Of a stretch of DNA of 64,000 bases, positions 15,921 to 24,000 are shown one piece after another. The position numbers and the translations under genes are program-made. Numbering within the stretch: the first letter of the stretch is position 1; each line of letters starts with the position of its first letter. The stretch lies in assembly GCA_036337295.1 (NCBI GenBank), contig JAYZEN010000001.1, positions 930,001 through 994,000 of the forward strand, read 5' to 3'. Below the pieces are notes generated by a model, which worked only from the letters and a program-made list of their open reading frames with translations, was not told the DNA's origin and did no database searches. The DNA is from Ketobacter sp036337295 (lineage in GTDB: Bacteria; Pseudomonadota; Gammaproteobacteria; Pseudomonadales; Ketobacteraceae).

Positions 15921-16514
15921 ATGCAGACATCCTACTTCATGCGCACAATTTGTCCGGCTGCCGTTATGAGCCTGAGCCTGCTGAGCGGCGGCTGCGTGAC
16001 CGAGCCCGTTGAGCAGAGCACCAATCCGGCCCTGCGCCAGACCTCGGTGGTGTCCACCAGTGCCCCGGAGTTCGCCCCTCAGAAGGGGGAAACCGTGGCC
16101 TGGAAGGACGCCATCAGCGTGCACGCACCCGATGGCCTGACGGTGCCACAAAAGCTGGTGGACGACCTGAAAGCCAAAATCGACACCCGCCTGGTGGCCA
16201 AGGGTTATGCCTTCACCCCCATGGGGCAGCAGCCGGACTACCTGATTCACGGCCTGATCGTTATGGGTAACGAGTTGAACGAACACCAGCTGCGGGACGT
16301 GCTGGGCTTTGAGCCCGGGCTGGTGAGCAGCGGGCAAAAATACGAAAAAGGCAGCCTGCTGCTGATGCTGGTGGACCCCAACACCCAATACACCGACTGG
16401 CGGGCGGTGGTGCAGGTGTTCACGTCCCAGGAGCTGAGCGACGAGGAGCGGGATCAGCGCTTCGACTACATTATCCGCAGCCTGCTGCGCCCCCTGCCTG
16501 ACTTGAAACGCTGA
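15921..16514 (+). CDS. DUF4136-like lipoprotein
   Basis: A 197-residue predicted lipoprotein: hydrophobic N-terminus ending in the lipobox LLSGGC. The mature part has the pattern of DUF4136-type proteins: a VPQKLVDDLKAKIDTRLVAKGY segment, then PDYLIHGLIVMG, then a C-terminal helix. Function is unknown. ATG 15921 with GAGG six bases upstream is preferred over GTG 15909. It is the first gene of the run lipoprotein - M48 protease - three AIM24 genes, with 5 bp before the next start, so it likely belongs to that operon. Confidence 0.75.
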   Translation: MQTSYFMRTICPAAVMSLSLLSGGCVTEPVEQSTNPALRQTSVVSTSAPEFAPQKGETVAWKDAISVHAPDGLTVPQKLVDDLKAKIDTRLVAKGYAFTPMGQQPDYLIHGLIVMGNELNEHQLRDVLGFEPGLVSSGQKYEKGSLLLMLVDPNTQYTDWRAVVQVFTSQELSDEERDQRFDYIIRSLLRPLPDLKR

Positions 16515-16519
16515 ACCCC

Positions 16520-17707
16520 ATGAGCCAGCCATCCGACAACCTGGCACGCTACGCCGGTCAGGCCTTCCACGAGTCCTTCCGCAACGGCAAGGCCTCCGGT
16601 GAGATCAGCCTCACTGACGTGCATGTGCAGTTCCAGAACGATCAGGGCCAGGTGCGCTTCAGCATCCAGGGTGCCCGCTTTAAGTTAGGGGGTGCCAGCG
16701 ACCGCCTGCTGTTCATCAGCCACCCCTCACAGCCGGACTGGAACCTGTACACCAGCGACCTCAGCATCCTCAAGCACCCGGCCCTGCAGAACGACCCCGA
16801 GGTACAGCAGCAGGTACGGCAGGTCCGCAATACCAAACGCTGGGCCTGGGGGGTGTTCGGCTCGATGGGGGCCCTGATCGTCGCCATTCCCCTGTGCATC
16901 ATTCTGTTCATGGACAGCATCACGGCGCTGCTGGCACCCCAGGTGCCGGTGGAGTGGGAGACCTCCATGGGGGAGAAAGCCTTTGAGCAATACACCCTGG
17001 GCCAGGAACTGTTGGACCGCGAGGCCACCGATAGCCTGCTGATGCCCCTGGTGCAGCCGCTGCTGGAGCACCTGGACGACGACCGCTATGAGTACCGTTT
17101 TCACATCAGCCGCGATGAGCAGGTTAACGCCTTCGCTCTCCCCGGCGGCTTTATCATCATCAACAGCGGCCTGATCCTGAAAGCCGATTCCGCCGCCGAA
17201 GTGCTGGGGGTTGTCGCCCATGAAATCGCCCACGTCACCGAGCAGCACAGCGTGCGCAACATCATGGGCACCGCCGGCGTCTACATCACTGTCAATGCGT
17301 TGCTGGGGGACATGACCGGCCTGCTGTCGGTGATGGTCAGCGCAGCCCCCCTGCTGATCAACCAGAGTTACTCCCGGGGCTTTGAATCCGAAGCCGACGA
17401 GCTGGGGCTGGCGCTGCTGCACCGAGCCGCCATTGACCCGGAAGGTCTGATCACGTTTTTCGAAAAGTTACGCGAGCAGGAACAGAAGCACCTGCAGGAC
17501 ACGGCCGGTGAGGACAACCGTGAAGCGGTGGAAACCACCCTGCAGTTTCTCAGCACCCACCCTGCCACGGACAAGCGCATCAAACACCTGCGCGAACGCA
17601 TCAACGCCTTGCCCCACCAAAGGCACCGGGATTTGCAAACCGAATTTGAAGCATTACAGGAACGGGTCAAACTGTTCGTAGCCGAAGAGGACCAACCATC
17701 ATCATGA
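16520..17707 (+). CDS. M48-family membrane metalloprotease
   Basis: A 395-residue zinc metalloprotease. The N-terminal ~105 residues form a soluble beta-rich domain; one transmembrane segment follows (about 112-135, WGVFGSMGALIVAIPLCIIL). The protease domain carries FALPGGFIIINSGL, the HEXXH site VVAHEIAHVTEQHSV (near 233) and the third-ligand motif ESEADELG. This matches the BepA/Oma1/HtpX-like M48 clan used in envelope protein quality control. The Oma1-like core is preceded here by an unusual N-terminal domain. Its stop overlaps the first AIM24 start (ATGA). Confidence 0.9.
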   Translation: MSQPSDNLARYAGQAFHESFRNGKASGEISLTDVHVQFQNDQGQVRFSIQGARFKLGGASDRLLFISHPSQPDWNLYTSDLSILKHPALQNDPEVQQQVRQVRNTKRWAWGVFGSMGALIVAIPLCIILFMDSITALLAPQVPVEWETSMGEKAFEQYTLGQELLDREATDSLLMPLVQPLLEHLDDDRYEYRFHISRDEQVNAFALPGGFIIINSGLILKADSAAEVLGVVAHEIAHVTEQHSVRNIMGTAGVYITVNALLGDMTGLLSVMVSAAPLLINQSYSRGFESEADELGLALLHRAAIDPEGLITFFEKLREQEQKHLQDTAGEDNREAVETTLQFLSTHPATDKRIKHLRERINALPHQRHRDLQTEFEALQERVKLFVAEEDQPSS

Positions 17708-18366
17708 AAACGGAAATCAAGGGCCAACCGGCCTTCTCCTACATCGACGTGGAACTGGAACCCGGTGAGACCATCACCACCGAATCCGATGCCATGTCCA
17801 GCATGGACGCCGATCTCGAACTGCGTTCCCGCTTCAACGGCGGCTTTTTTGTCGGCCTGTTGCGCAAGTTCCTGGGGGGTGAAACCCTGTTCATCAATGA
17901 CTTCAGCAATCACAGCGACGGCCCCCGCCGCATGACCATCGTGCAACCCACCCCCGGCGAGGTACGCGAACTGGCATTGCAGGATGAAACTCTGTACATG
18001 CAACCGGGCGCATTCCTGGCCTGCACCGAAGGCGTCAAGGTCGGGGTCAAGTTCGCCGGGATCATTTCCTGGATTGCCCGGGAAGGTCTGTTCCGCATCG
18101 CCGTCAGCGGCACCGGCAAGGTCTGGTACGGAGCCTTCGGCGCCCTGCTGGACCGGGAAGTGGACGGCGAATACATCGTGGACACCAGTCACCTGGTGGC
18201 CTATGACCCCGGTATCAAGCTCAAACTGCAGTTGGCCGGCGGCATCTTTTCCAGCCTGTTTGGCGGCGAAGGCCTGGTCACCCGGGTGGTGGGCAAAGGC
18301 AAGATTGTCATTCAATCCCGCAGCATTTCCGGCATCGCCAGCTGGATCAACCCCCGCCTGCCATAA
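17704..18366 (+). CDS. AIM24/TIGR00266-family protein 1
   Basis: A 220-residue single-domain AIM24-family protein, a stacked beta-helix-like fold related to tryptophan RNA-binding attenuator proteins. Family landmarks are ELEPGETITTESDAMSSM, GGFFVGLLRKFLGGE, KVWYGAFGALLDREVDGEYIVDTSHLVAY and GGEGLVTRVVGKGKIVIQ. Mitochondrial AIM24 supports inner-membrane organisation; bacterial members are uncharacterised. Translation is coupled to the M48 gene through ATGA. Confidence 0.9.
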   Translation: MKTEIKGQPAFSYIDVELEPGETITTESDAMSSMDADLELRSRFNGGFFVGLLRKFLGGETLFINDFSNHSDGPRRMTIVQPTPGEVRELALQDETLYMQPGAFLACTEGVKVGVKFAGIISWIAREGLFRIAVSGTGKVWYGAFGALLDREVDGEYIVDTSHLVAYDPGIKLKLQLAGGIFSSLFGGEGLVTRVVGKGKIVIQSRSISGIASWINPRLP

Positions 18367-18377
18367 GGAGCCCGACC

Positions 18378-19061
18378 ATGGACATTGAATTGGTGAACCG
18401 CCCCGGCAACACGGCGGCCAAAGTGTTGTTGCAACCTGGGGAAACCTGTACCGCGGAATCCGGCGCCATGATCGCCATGAGCGGCCACATGGACATCACC
18501 ACCACCACGCACAAAAAGAAAAGCGGCAGCATCATGAAAGCCATCAAGCGCATGGTGGCCGGCGAATCCCTGTTCCTGAATCACTTCGAGCCCAAGGGTA
18601 AGGCCGGCGAAGTCTGGCTGGGCACCGCCCTGGCGGGGGACATGGAAGTGATGGAACTGGATCAGGACAGCCTGATCGTGCAGGGCAGTTCCTTTCTGGC
18701 GTGTGAGGAAGGCATCGACATCGACCTGGGCTGGCAGGGCTTCAAATCCGTGTTCTCCGGCGAACGGGTGTTCTGGGTCAACCTGAAGGGCAAAGGCAAG
18801 GTCATTGTCTCCTCCTTCGGCGCCATATACCCGGTACAGGTGAACGGCGAGTACATCGTCGACACCGGCCATATTGTGGCTTTCAACGAAACCCTGAACT
18901 TCAGCATCACCAAGGCGGGCTCCAGCTGGCTGCACTCCATGCTGGGCGGAGAAGGCCTGGTCTGCAAATTCAGTGGCCAGGGCACCGTGTGGTGCCAATC
19001 CCACAACCCCATCAGCTTCGGCCAGTCCCTCACCAGCGGACTGCGCCCGCGCCGCGTTTAG
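18378..19061 (+). CDS. AIM24/TIGR00266-family protein 2
   Basis: A 227-residue paralogue of the preceding gene. It keeps VLLQPGETCTAESGAMIAMS, GESLFLNHF, QGSSFLACEEGIDIDLGW, NGEYIVDTGHIVAFNETL and GGEGLVCKFSGQGTVW. AAGGAG lies before the ATG and the gap to gene 1 is 11 bp. The three tandem copies have diverged well beyond recent duplication. No signal peptide is present, so it is probably cytoplasmic or membrane-associated. Confidence 0.9.
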   Translation: MDIELVNRPGNTAAKVLLQPGETCTAESGAMIAMSGHMDITTTTHKKKSGSIMKAIKRMVAGESLFLNHFEPKGKAGEVWLGTALAGDMEVMELDQDSLIVQGSSFLACEEGIDIDLGWQGFKSVFSGERVFWVNLKGKGKVIVSSFGAIYPVQVNGEYIVDTGHIVAFNETLNFSITKAGSSWLHSMLGGEGLVCKFSGQGTVWCQSHNPISFGQSLTSGLRPRRV

Positions 19062-19069
19062 GAGCCCAC

Positions 19070-20083
19070 ATGACTACATACAACGTCAGCGTCACCGGCG
19101 AAATCAGCCCCTATGCCCAACGCGAGAGCGTGATTCAGGCCTTCGCCAAAATGGCCAAAATCGATGTCGAAAAAGCAGAGGCCATCTTCAGCAATGGCCC
19201 CGTGGCCATCAAGAAAGGCGTGGATGAAGACACCGCGGTGAAATTCCAGCAAGCCCTGGAGCAGATCGGGGCCATCGCCGTGATTGATCCCCCCCTGGCC
19301 GAAGCCATCTCCCTCAGCTTTGACGAGCCGGAGGCGTTGGCGGCGGACTCTGCAACTCCAGTGGCTTCCTCCGAACCCGCACCCCGGCCACAACGCCAGG
19401 AACCGGACCCGCGCGGTTATCGCTTCAGTATCGAGGGCCGCCCGGACTACGCTTTCCTCACGGTGCAGGTGCCGGCCAATGAGACCCTGAAGGTGGAAGC
19501 CTCCTCCATGGCCACCATGGACACCCACATGAAGATGAAGACCAAATTCCGCGGCGGCTTCAGCCGATTTCTGTCCGGGGAGTCCATCTTCATCAACGAG
19601 TTCACCGCCGAAGGGGGTCCCGGCGAAATCGGCATTGCCCCCGGCTCCCCCGGCGACATGACCCATCTGTATCTGGACAATAACATCGTCTATCTGCAGA
19701 ACTCCGCCTTCGTGGCCAGCACTATGGACGTGGCGATCGAAACCAAGTGGCAGGGATTCACCAAAGGCTTCTTCTCCGGCGAAAGCCTGTTCCTGATCCG
19801 CGCCAGCGGCCAGGGGGATCTGTGGTTCAACACCTACGGGGCACTGATCGAGATCGATGTGGAAGAGGACTACGTGGTGGACACCGGCAACATCGTGGCC
19901 TTCACCGACGGCCTGGACTACAGCATCACCAAGGTGGGGGGCTACAAATCCCTGTTCTTCTCCGGCGAAGGCTTTGTCTGCCGCTTCAAGGGCCAGGGCA
20001 AGGTCTGGATTCAGACCCGCGGGGTCTCGGCTTTTGCCTGGTGGGCTCACTGGTACCGCCCGGTGGAGAAATCCAACGGCTGA
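19070..20083 (+). CDS. AIM24-family protein 3 with N-terminal extra domain
   Basis: A 337-residue protein. The C-terminal ~225 residues are a third AIM24 domain (GRPDYAFLTVQVPANETLKV, GGFSRFLSGES, EEDYVVDTGNIVAFTDGLDY, GEGFVCRFKGQGKVW). The N-terminal ~75 residues (TYNVSVTGEISPY, then QAFAKMAKIDVEKAEAIFS and KKGVDEDTAVKFQQALEQIG) form a small alpha/beta domain. It resembles an L7/L12-like module found at the N-terminus of several proteobacterial membrane proteins. A Pro/Ala-rich linker joins the two. Start ATG 19070 has GGAG upstream. A terminator follows, making this the last gene of the operon. Confidence 0.88.
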   Translation: MTTYNVSVTGEISPYAQRESVIQAFAKMAKIDVEKAEAIFSNGPVAIKKGVDEDTAVKFQQALEQIGAIAVIDPPLAEAISLSFDEPEALAADSATPVASSEPAPRPQRQEPDPRGYRFSIEGRPDYAFLTVQVPANETLKVEASSMATMDTHMKMKTKFRGGFSRFLSGESIFINEFTAEGGPGEIGIAPGSPGDMTHLYLDNNIVYLQNSAFVASTMDVAIETKWQGFTKGFFSGESLFLIRASGQGDLWFNTYGALIEIDVEEDYVVDTGNIVAFTDGLDYSITKVGGYKSLFFSGEGFVCRFKGQGKVWIQTRGVSAFAWWAHWYRPVEKSNG

Positions 20084-20105
20084 ACCCGGTCGACAAAAAA
20101 TATTT

Positions 20106-20130
20106 AACCTGATGAATCAGGTTTTTTGTT
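20106..20130 (+). terminator. Rho-independent terminator after AIM24 operon
   Basis: AACCTGA and TCAGGTT form a 7-bp stem with a 4-base loop, followed by TTTTTT. It ends transcription of the lipoprotein-M48-AIM24 operon about 25 bases after the last stop. Confidence 0.85.
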
Positions 20131-20191
20131 ACACATACCCGGGGGCAGCGTCCAGAATGAAAGGCAACGCTGTACCCCGTGGAGTTATGTC

Positions 20192-20575
20192 GTGCTGAGT
20201 TTCCGTTTTACCCTGTTGTTCCTGCTGACACTGCTCTGTAGCCGGGCGCTGCTGGCCAACGAGCCGGATTACGAAGAACCAGTGTACGAGGATGTCTATC
20301 AGGAAGAGTCGTACACTGAGCAAACCTACCAGGAACAGACCTACCAGGAAGAGACGTTCACCGAGGAATACTACGCCGAGGAACCACAAGAACAGGATGA
20401 GGCCCCGGCGTACAACGAGCCGGCTTACCAGGAAATGCCACTGGACAACGAGCAGGCGGCCATGGTGAAGGAGGCCCGCACCAGTTGCCAGCAGTGGGCC
20501 CAGGAGTCCGGCCTGGAAGGGGAAGACAAAACCCTGTTTGTGGAAGACTGCGTGTACAGCCAGACCGGCCTTTGA
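20192..20575 (+). CDS. secreted acidic Tyr/Gln/Glu-repeat protein
   Basis: A 127-residue predicted exported protein starting at GTG 20192, with GGAG seven bases upstream. The signal peptide runs to about residue 24 (LLTLLCSRALLA). A very acidic low-complexity segment follows with imperfect YQEQT/YQEET/YTEQT pentapeptide-like repeats and EEYYAEEPQEQ. The C-terminal ~45 residues form a separate region with two Cys (SCQQWAQESG and VEDCVYSQTGL), likely disulfide-bonded in the periplasm. I recognise no characterised family for the repeat part; the C-terminal tail resembles small exported proteins of unknown function. It lies after a terminator, so it has its own promoter. Confidence 0.7.
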   Translation: MLSFRFTLLFLLTLLCSRALLANEPDYEEPVYEDVYQEESYTEQTYQEQTYQEETFTEEYYAEEPQEQDEAPAYNEPAYQEMPLDNEQAAMVKEARTSCQQWAQESGLEGEDKTLFVEDCVYSQTGL

Positions 20576-20731
20576 GCCGGCAATCCGTTCAATTTCCTTT
20601 TACTTCAGAGCAAATATTTTTTGCTGTTCTTATGCCGCGGGCGTGTTTTCTAATGCGCATGTCTGCAGCGGCCCCCGGGCACGCCTGCACCTTTACCGAA
20701 TGATTACGCCTTTTTGTCATTGAGGTTACAT

Positions 20732-20926
20732 ATGAGCAATCCGGCCACCAGCGACTGGGATGACGACCTCTTCGAAGACGACGATTCCTCGTCTGTCTCC
20801 AACCTGGACGACTCCCAATCCTCTCGCAAACAGAAACTGGATATCCGCCGCAAACTGGAAGACCGCATGGAAATGAAACGGCTGCGGGCAGAGATCGACG
20901 ACCTGGACCTGTCCTGGCTGGATTAA
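20732..20926 (+). CDS. PA3496-family small acidic protein
   Basis: A 64-residue cytoplasmic protein. The first half is strongly acidic and Ser-rich (DDDLFEDDDSSS). The second is a charged helix (RRKLEDRMEMKRLRAEIDDL) ending LSWLD. This matches the PA3496 family, annotated as putative envelope-integrity proteins. Start ATG 20732 (MSNPAT) is preceded by GAGG; a longer reading from 20714 lacks a ribosome site. Confidence 0.75.
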   Translation: MSNPATSDWDDDLFEDDDSSSVSNLDDSQSSRKQKLDIRRKLEDRMEMKRLRAEIDDLDLSWLD

Positions 20927-20940
20927 CCCGGCCGCACCCG

Positions 20941-21786
20941 CTATACCGCCAGCGGCTTCAGCAGGTGCACCACTTCTTCCACGATGTCCCGGCGGTCGCT
21001 GGAAGCCCGATACACCGCATATAACGGGCGGGAAAACGTGGGCACCCCCTGGATCTGATGCAAGGGCCGCGGGTGCTCCTGTTCCAGCACACTGTGCGGC
21101 AGATAGGCGGCGCCATCCAGGTGCTGCAGATAGTCCAGCGCGATGGCACCCATGTTGGTGTGCAACACCGGCTTGGGCAGATCCCCGAAACGCTTGGCGT
21201 GGAACATCTCAAACGACACGCCCCAATCCACATACACATAACCGGATTGCAATGCGGTTTTGTGATTCAGCTCCGGATTATTACTCACCAACACCAGCTT
21301 GACCTGACCGATCTTGTCGGCCCGGAAATCCGCCAGGGTGGGTGGCTCCAATAGAAACGCCACATCCAGAGTGCGCTCCACCAGCATACGGGTCAGCAGA
21401 TCGGAAGGATGGGAGATGGCCCGAATGGCCGCCGTGGGCAGCAGTTGAAACAGTTTTGAAAGCTGCTTGTGCAAACCGAAACTCCACAGGCTGTGGGTGG
21501 TACCCACGTTCACCTGCTGCTCCTGATCGTTCTTCAGCGATACATCCTGCAGCGCCCGTGACCAGGACAACAACATGGTTTCCGCATGAGGCAGCAGGCG
21601 CTCCCCTTCCAGGGTCAACTGGATGTTATTGCGGGTGCGGATGAACAACTCCACCCCCAGGGTCTGCTCCAGCTGGCGCACCCGGGCACTGACCGCCGCC
21701 GGGGTCAGGTACAGGTTATCCGCCGCCCGACCAAAGTGGCGGGTCTTGTTCACTTCCAAAAACGTTTTGAGTAAGTCGATGTCCAT
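20941..21786 (-). CDS. HdfR-like LysR-family transcriptional regulator
   Basis: A 281-residue LysR regulator. The N-terminal winged helix is highly similar in pattern to E. coli HdfR: LLKTFLEVNKTRHFGRAAD, then LTPAAVSARVRQLEQTLG and LFIRTRNNIQLT. A substrate-binding domain follows from about residue 90. HdfR represses the flagellar master operon in E. coli, but whether that role holds here is unknown. It is divergent from the EamA transporter gene, the usual place for a LysR target, and converges tightly with the PA3496-type gene. Confidence 0.88.
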   Translation of the reverse strand: MDIDLLKTFLEVNKTRHFGRAADNLYLTPAAVSARVRQLEQTLGVELFIRTRNNIQLTLEGERLLPHAETMLLSWSRALQDVSLKNDQEQQVNVGTTHSLWSFGLHKQLSKLFQLLPTAAIRAISHPSDLLTRMLVERTLDVAFLLEPPTLADFRADKIGQVKLVLVSNNPELNHKTALQSGYVYVDWGVSFEMFHAKRFGDLPKPVLHTNMGAIALDYLQHLDGAAYLPHSVLEQEHPRPLHQIQGVPTFSRPLYAVYRASSDRRDIVEEVVHLLKPLAV

Positions 21787-21919
21787 CCGAAGGGTGCCTG
21801 CAGCTGCGACCCCGGCAGCTTAGGGCAATGATCCAGCGGAAATCAAGCACTCCCCGAAGGGTCTGTGGTACTGTAGTGGCCTTTTTTTAATAGCCCGGAA
21901 CACAGCAGGAGCCTGCGTC

Positions 21920-21976
21920 ATGGGATTTGAACTTTGGCCAAACATCGCGGAAGGTGACGGTGAGCACGCGCATTGA
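21920..21976 (+). CDS. possible 18-residue leader peptide upstream of EamA gene
   Basis: ATG 21920 has AGGAG at ideal spacing (8 bases) and opens a frame of 18 codons ending TGA 21974-21976, overlapping the GTG start of the transporter gene by 17 bp in a different frame. The ribosome site is better than that of the transporter, so this could be a translated leader that couples or controls its expression. Confidence 0.3.
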   Translation: MGFELWPNIAEGDGEHAH

Positions 21977-22865
21977 CCGCACCCTGTTATCCGACAGCCT
22001 GCTGTTGGTGGTCACCGTGCTGGCCGCCCTGGGCTGGATTTTCTCCAAGGAAGCGTTGCAGGGCATCGCCCCGTTGTCGTTCCTCGGCATCCGTTTTCTG
22101 CTGGCGGGCCTGTTGCTGGGTTGCCTGTGCCTGCCCCAGCTGCGCCGAATGAGCGGGGCCCACTGGCGCCTCGCCCTGGCCATGGGAGCGCTGTTTTCCC
22201 TGGCGCTGATGCTGTGGGTGAACGGGCTGTTCCTGAGTACCCATGTGGGGGAAGGGGCGTTCATCACCAGCCTGGGCGTGGTGCTGGTGCCGGTGGTGGC
22301 GACCCTGATCTTTCGCGATACGCCGGAGGGCAGCACCTGGCTGGCACTGCCAGTGGCGGTGGCCGGATTGGCCTGCCTGTCTCTGGGCAACACCCGGGGC
22401 AACGGCTTTCATTTTGAACAGGCTCAGATCCTGTTCATTGTGGCTGCGACCATGTTCGCGGTACATTTCAATCTGATCAGCAAAGCCCTGGCGCAGATTC
22501 CCGCGTTTGCCCTCACAGCCATTCAACTGTTCATGGTGGGGGCGGTGTCACTGGTGGTGGCCATGCTCCGGGAGCCCTGGCCACCGCAGATCAGCACAGA
22601 CATCTGGGGTTGGATACTGGCCAGCGCCCTGTTGGCCAGCGCAGCCCGTTTCCTGATCCAGGCTTATGCCCAATCCATGGCCAGTGCCAGTCACGCCGCC
22701 ATCATCATGGTACTGGAGCCCCTGTGGGCCTCCCTGCTGGCCGCCTTCTGGTTCGACGAATCCATGAACCTGCAGCAACTGCTCGGCTGCTCACTTATTT
22801 TTATAGCTTTATTAATCAATCGCTGGCGAGCACTGCGCCAGCTGTTGAAAAGCCGGTTGCCCTGA
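21960..22865 (+). CDS. EamA/DMT-family inner-membrane transporter
   Basis: A 301-residue protein with about ten transmembrane segments arranged as two EamA repeats. The first contains FLGIRFLLAGLLLGCLCL and the second ends ASHAAIIMVLEPLWASLLAAFWF, the typical EamA C-terminal signature. Such proteins export metabolites or amino acids; the substrate is unknown. I take GTG 21960, with GGAAGG just upstream; the frame is open from TTG 21927 but without a ribosome site. It is divergent from the LysR regulator, and SlyX follows 12 bp downstream. Confidence 0.88.
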   Translation: MSTRIDRTLLSDSLLLVVTVLAALGWIFSKEALQGIAPLSFLGIRFLLAGLLLGCLCLPQLRRMSGAHWRLALAMGALFSLALMLWVNGLFLSTHVGEGAFITSLGVVLVPVVATLIFRDTPEGSTWLALPVAVAGLACLSLGNTRGNGFHFEQAQILFIVAATMFAVHFNLISKALAQIPAFALTAIQLFMVGAVSLVVAMLREPWPPQISTDIWGWILASALLASAARFLIQAYAQSMASASHAAIIMVLEPLWASLLAAFWFDESMNLQQLLGCSLIFIALLINRWRALRQLLKSRLP

Positions 22866-22877
22866 GGAGAACGACCT

Positions 22878-23078
22878 ATGGAAGACAAAATTGTGGACAT
22901 TGAAACCCGCCTGGCCTTTCAGGATGATACCATCCAACAATTGAGTGACATCATTTACCGGCAACAGCAGCAAATCGATCAGTTGGACAAGACCGTCAAA
23001 ATGCTGGTGGAGCGAATGCAGGATGTGATGCACGCGTTGCCCGGGAAAATTGTGGATGAGAAACCACCACACTATTGA
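22878..23078 (+). CDS. slyX: SlyX family protein
   Basis: A 66-residue coiled-coil protein matching SlyX: IETRLAFQDDTIQQLSD at the N-terminus, a Gln-rich heptad stretch, and a C-terminal PPHY ending typical of the family. Its function is unknown. GAGGAG precedes the ATG. It is 12 bp after the EamA gene and 40 bp before the lactonase-like gene, so it may be co-transcribed. Confidence 0.9.
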   Translation: MEDKIVDIETRLAFQDDTIQQLSDIIYRQQQQIDQLDKTVKMLVERMQDVMHALPGKIVDEKPPHY

Positions 23079-23118
23079 GCTGAGCCCTCAAGGCACGTTA
23101 ATCCATCAAGGAAAGATC

Positions 23119-23970
23119 ATGAAAACTGCGAATGTACTGTTTCGATTGGCCACCCTCGGCGCATTGCTCACCTTGAGTGCCTGCGCCTCACCACCCCCGT
23201 CGGTGCCGGACATCAAACTCTACGTGTTCCACTGCGGGAATATCGAAGCGCGGGATGTATCGGTGTTTTCCCCCGGGGTGAACCAAGGCCAGCCCAAATC
23301 CCTCACTGACAGCTGCTACCTGATTCGCCACCCCAAAGGGGATCTGATCTGGGATACCGGTCTGGCGGATCAACTGGGCCCCCAGGGTCAGGAATTCTAT
23401 GACGGCCTGTTTTATATGAGCATGCCCACCCCCTTACTGGCACAATTGCAGTCCATCGGTGTGCAACCGGAGGACATCGAATGGCTGGGCATCTCCCATT
23501 TCCATTCCGATCACACCGGCAATGCCAACCTGTTCCGCAAAGCCACCCTGCTGCTGCAGAAAGAGGAATATGAGGCCGCCTTCGGTGCGCAGGCCCGGGA
23601 GTACGGATTTGATCCGGACTCCTACAGCCAATTCAATGCGGACAACAGTCAGCAACTGCAGGGCGACCACGACCTGTTCGGTGACGGCCGCGTGGTGATC
23701 AAGCGCGCCGTCGGCCACACCCCGGGGCACCAGATGCTGTATCTGGATATGCCCAAAAGTGGCCCTATTCTGCTGTCCGGCGATCTGTACCATTTCACCA
23801 GCAACCGCGAACACCAGCGGGTGCCCTCCTTCAATTTCAGCAAGGAACAAACCCAGGACAGCATGAAGCACATGGAGGATTTCATCGACCGCACCGGTGC
23901 GCAATTGTGGATTCAGCACGACAAGGAACAGAACGCAGATATCCGGCATGCGCCGGCCTTCTATCAATAA
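23119..23970 (+). CDS. MBL-fold lipoprotein hydrolase (AHL-lactonase-like)
   Basis: A 283-residue metallo-beta-lactamase-fold enzyme. The N-terminus is a lipoprotein signal (lipobox LTLSAC). The metal site is ISHFHSDHTGN, followed by the AHL-lactonase-type layout: LIWDTGLAD early, AVGHTPGHQMLYLD, and SGDLYHF. It would be anchored in the envelope and hydrolyse a lactone or ester; N-acyl homoserine lactone is possible but not proven. Start ATG 23119 follows AAGGAAAG. A PhoD-like gene follows 30 bp later. Confidence 0.85.
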   Translation: MKTANVLFRLATLGALLTLSACASPPPSVPDIKLYVFHCGNIEARDVSVFSPGVNQGQPKSLTDSCYLIRHPKGDLIWDTGLADQLGPQGQEFYDGLFYMSMPTPLLAQLQSIGVQPEDIEWLGISHFHSDHTGNANLFRKATLLLQKEEYEAAFGAQAREYGFDPDSYSQFNADNSQQLQGDHDLFGDGRVVIKRAVGHTPGHQMLYLDMPKSGPILLSGDLYHFTSNREHQRVPSFNFSKEQTQDSMKHMEDFIDRTGAQLWIQHDKEQNADIRHAPAFYQ

Positions 23971-24000
23971 ATCCATGGTCATCAGACTCAGGGGGGAGTC

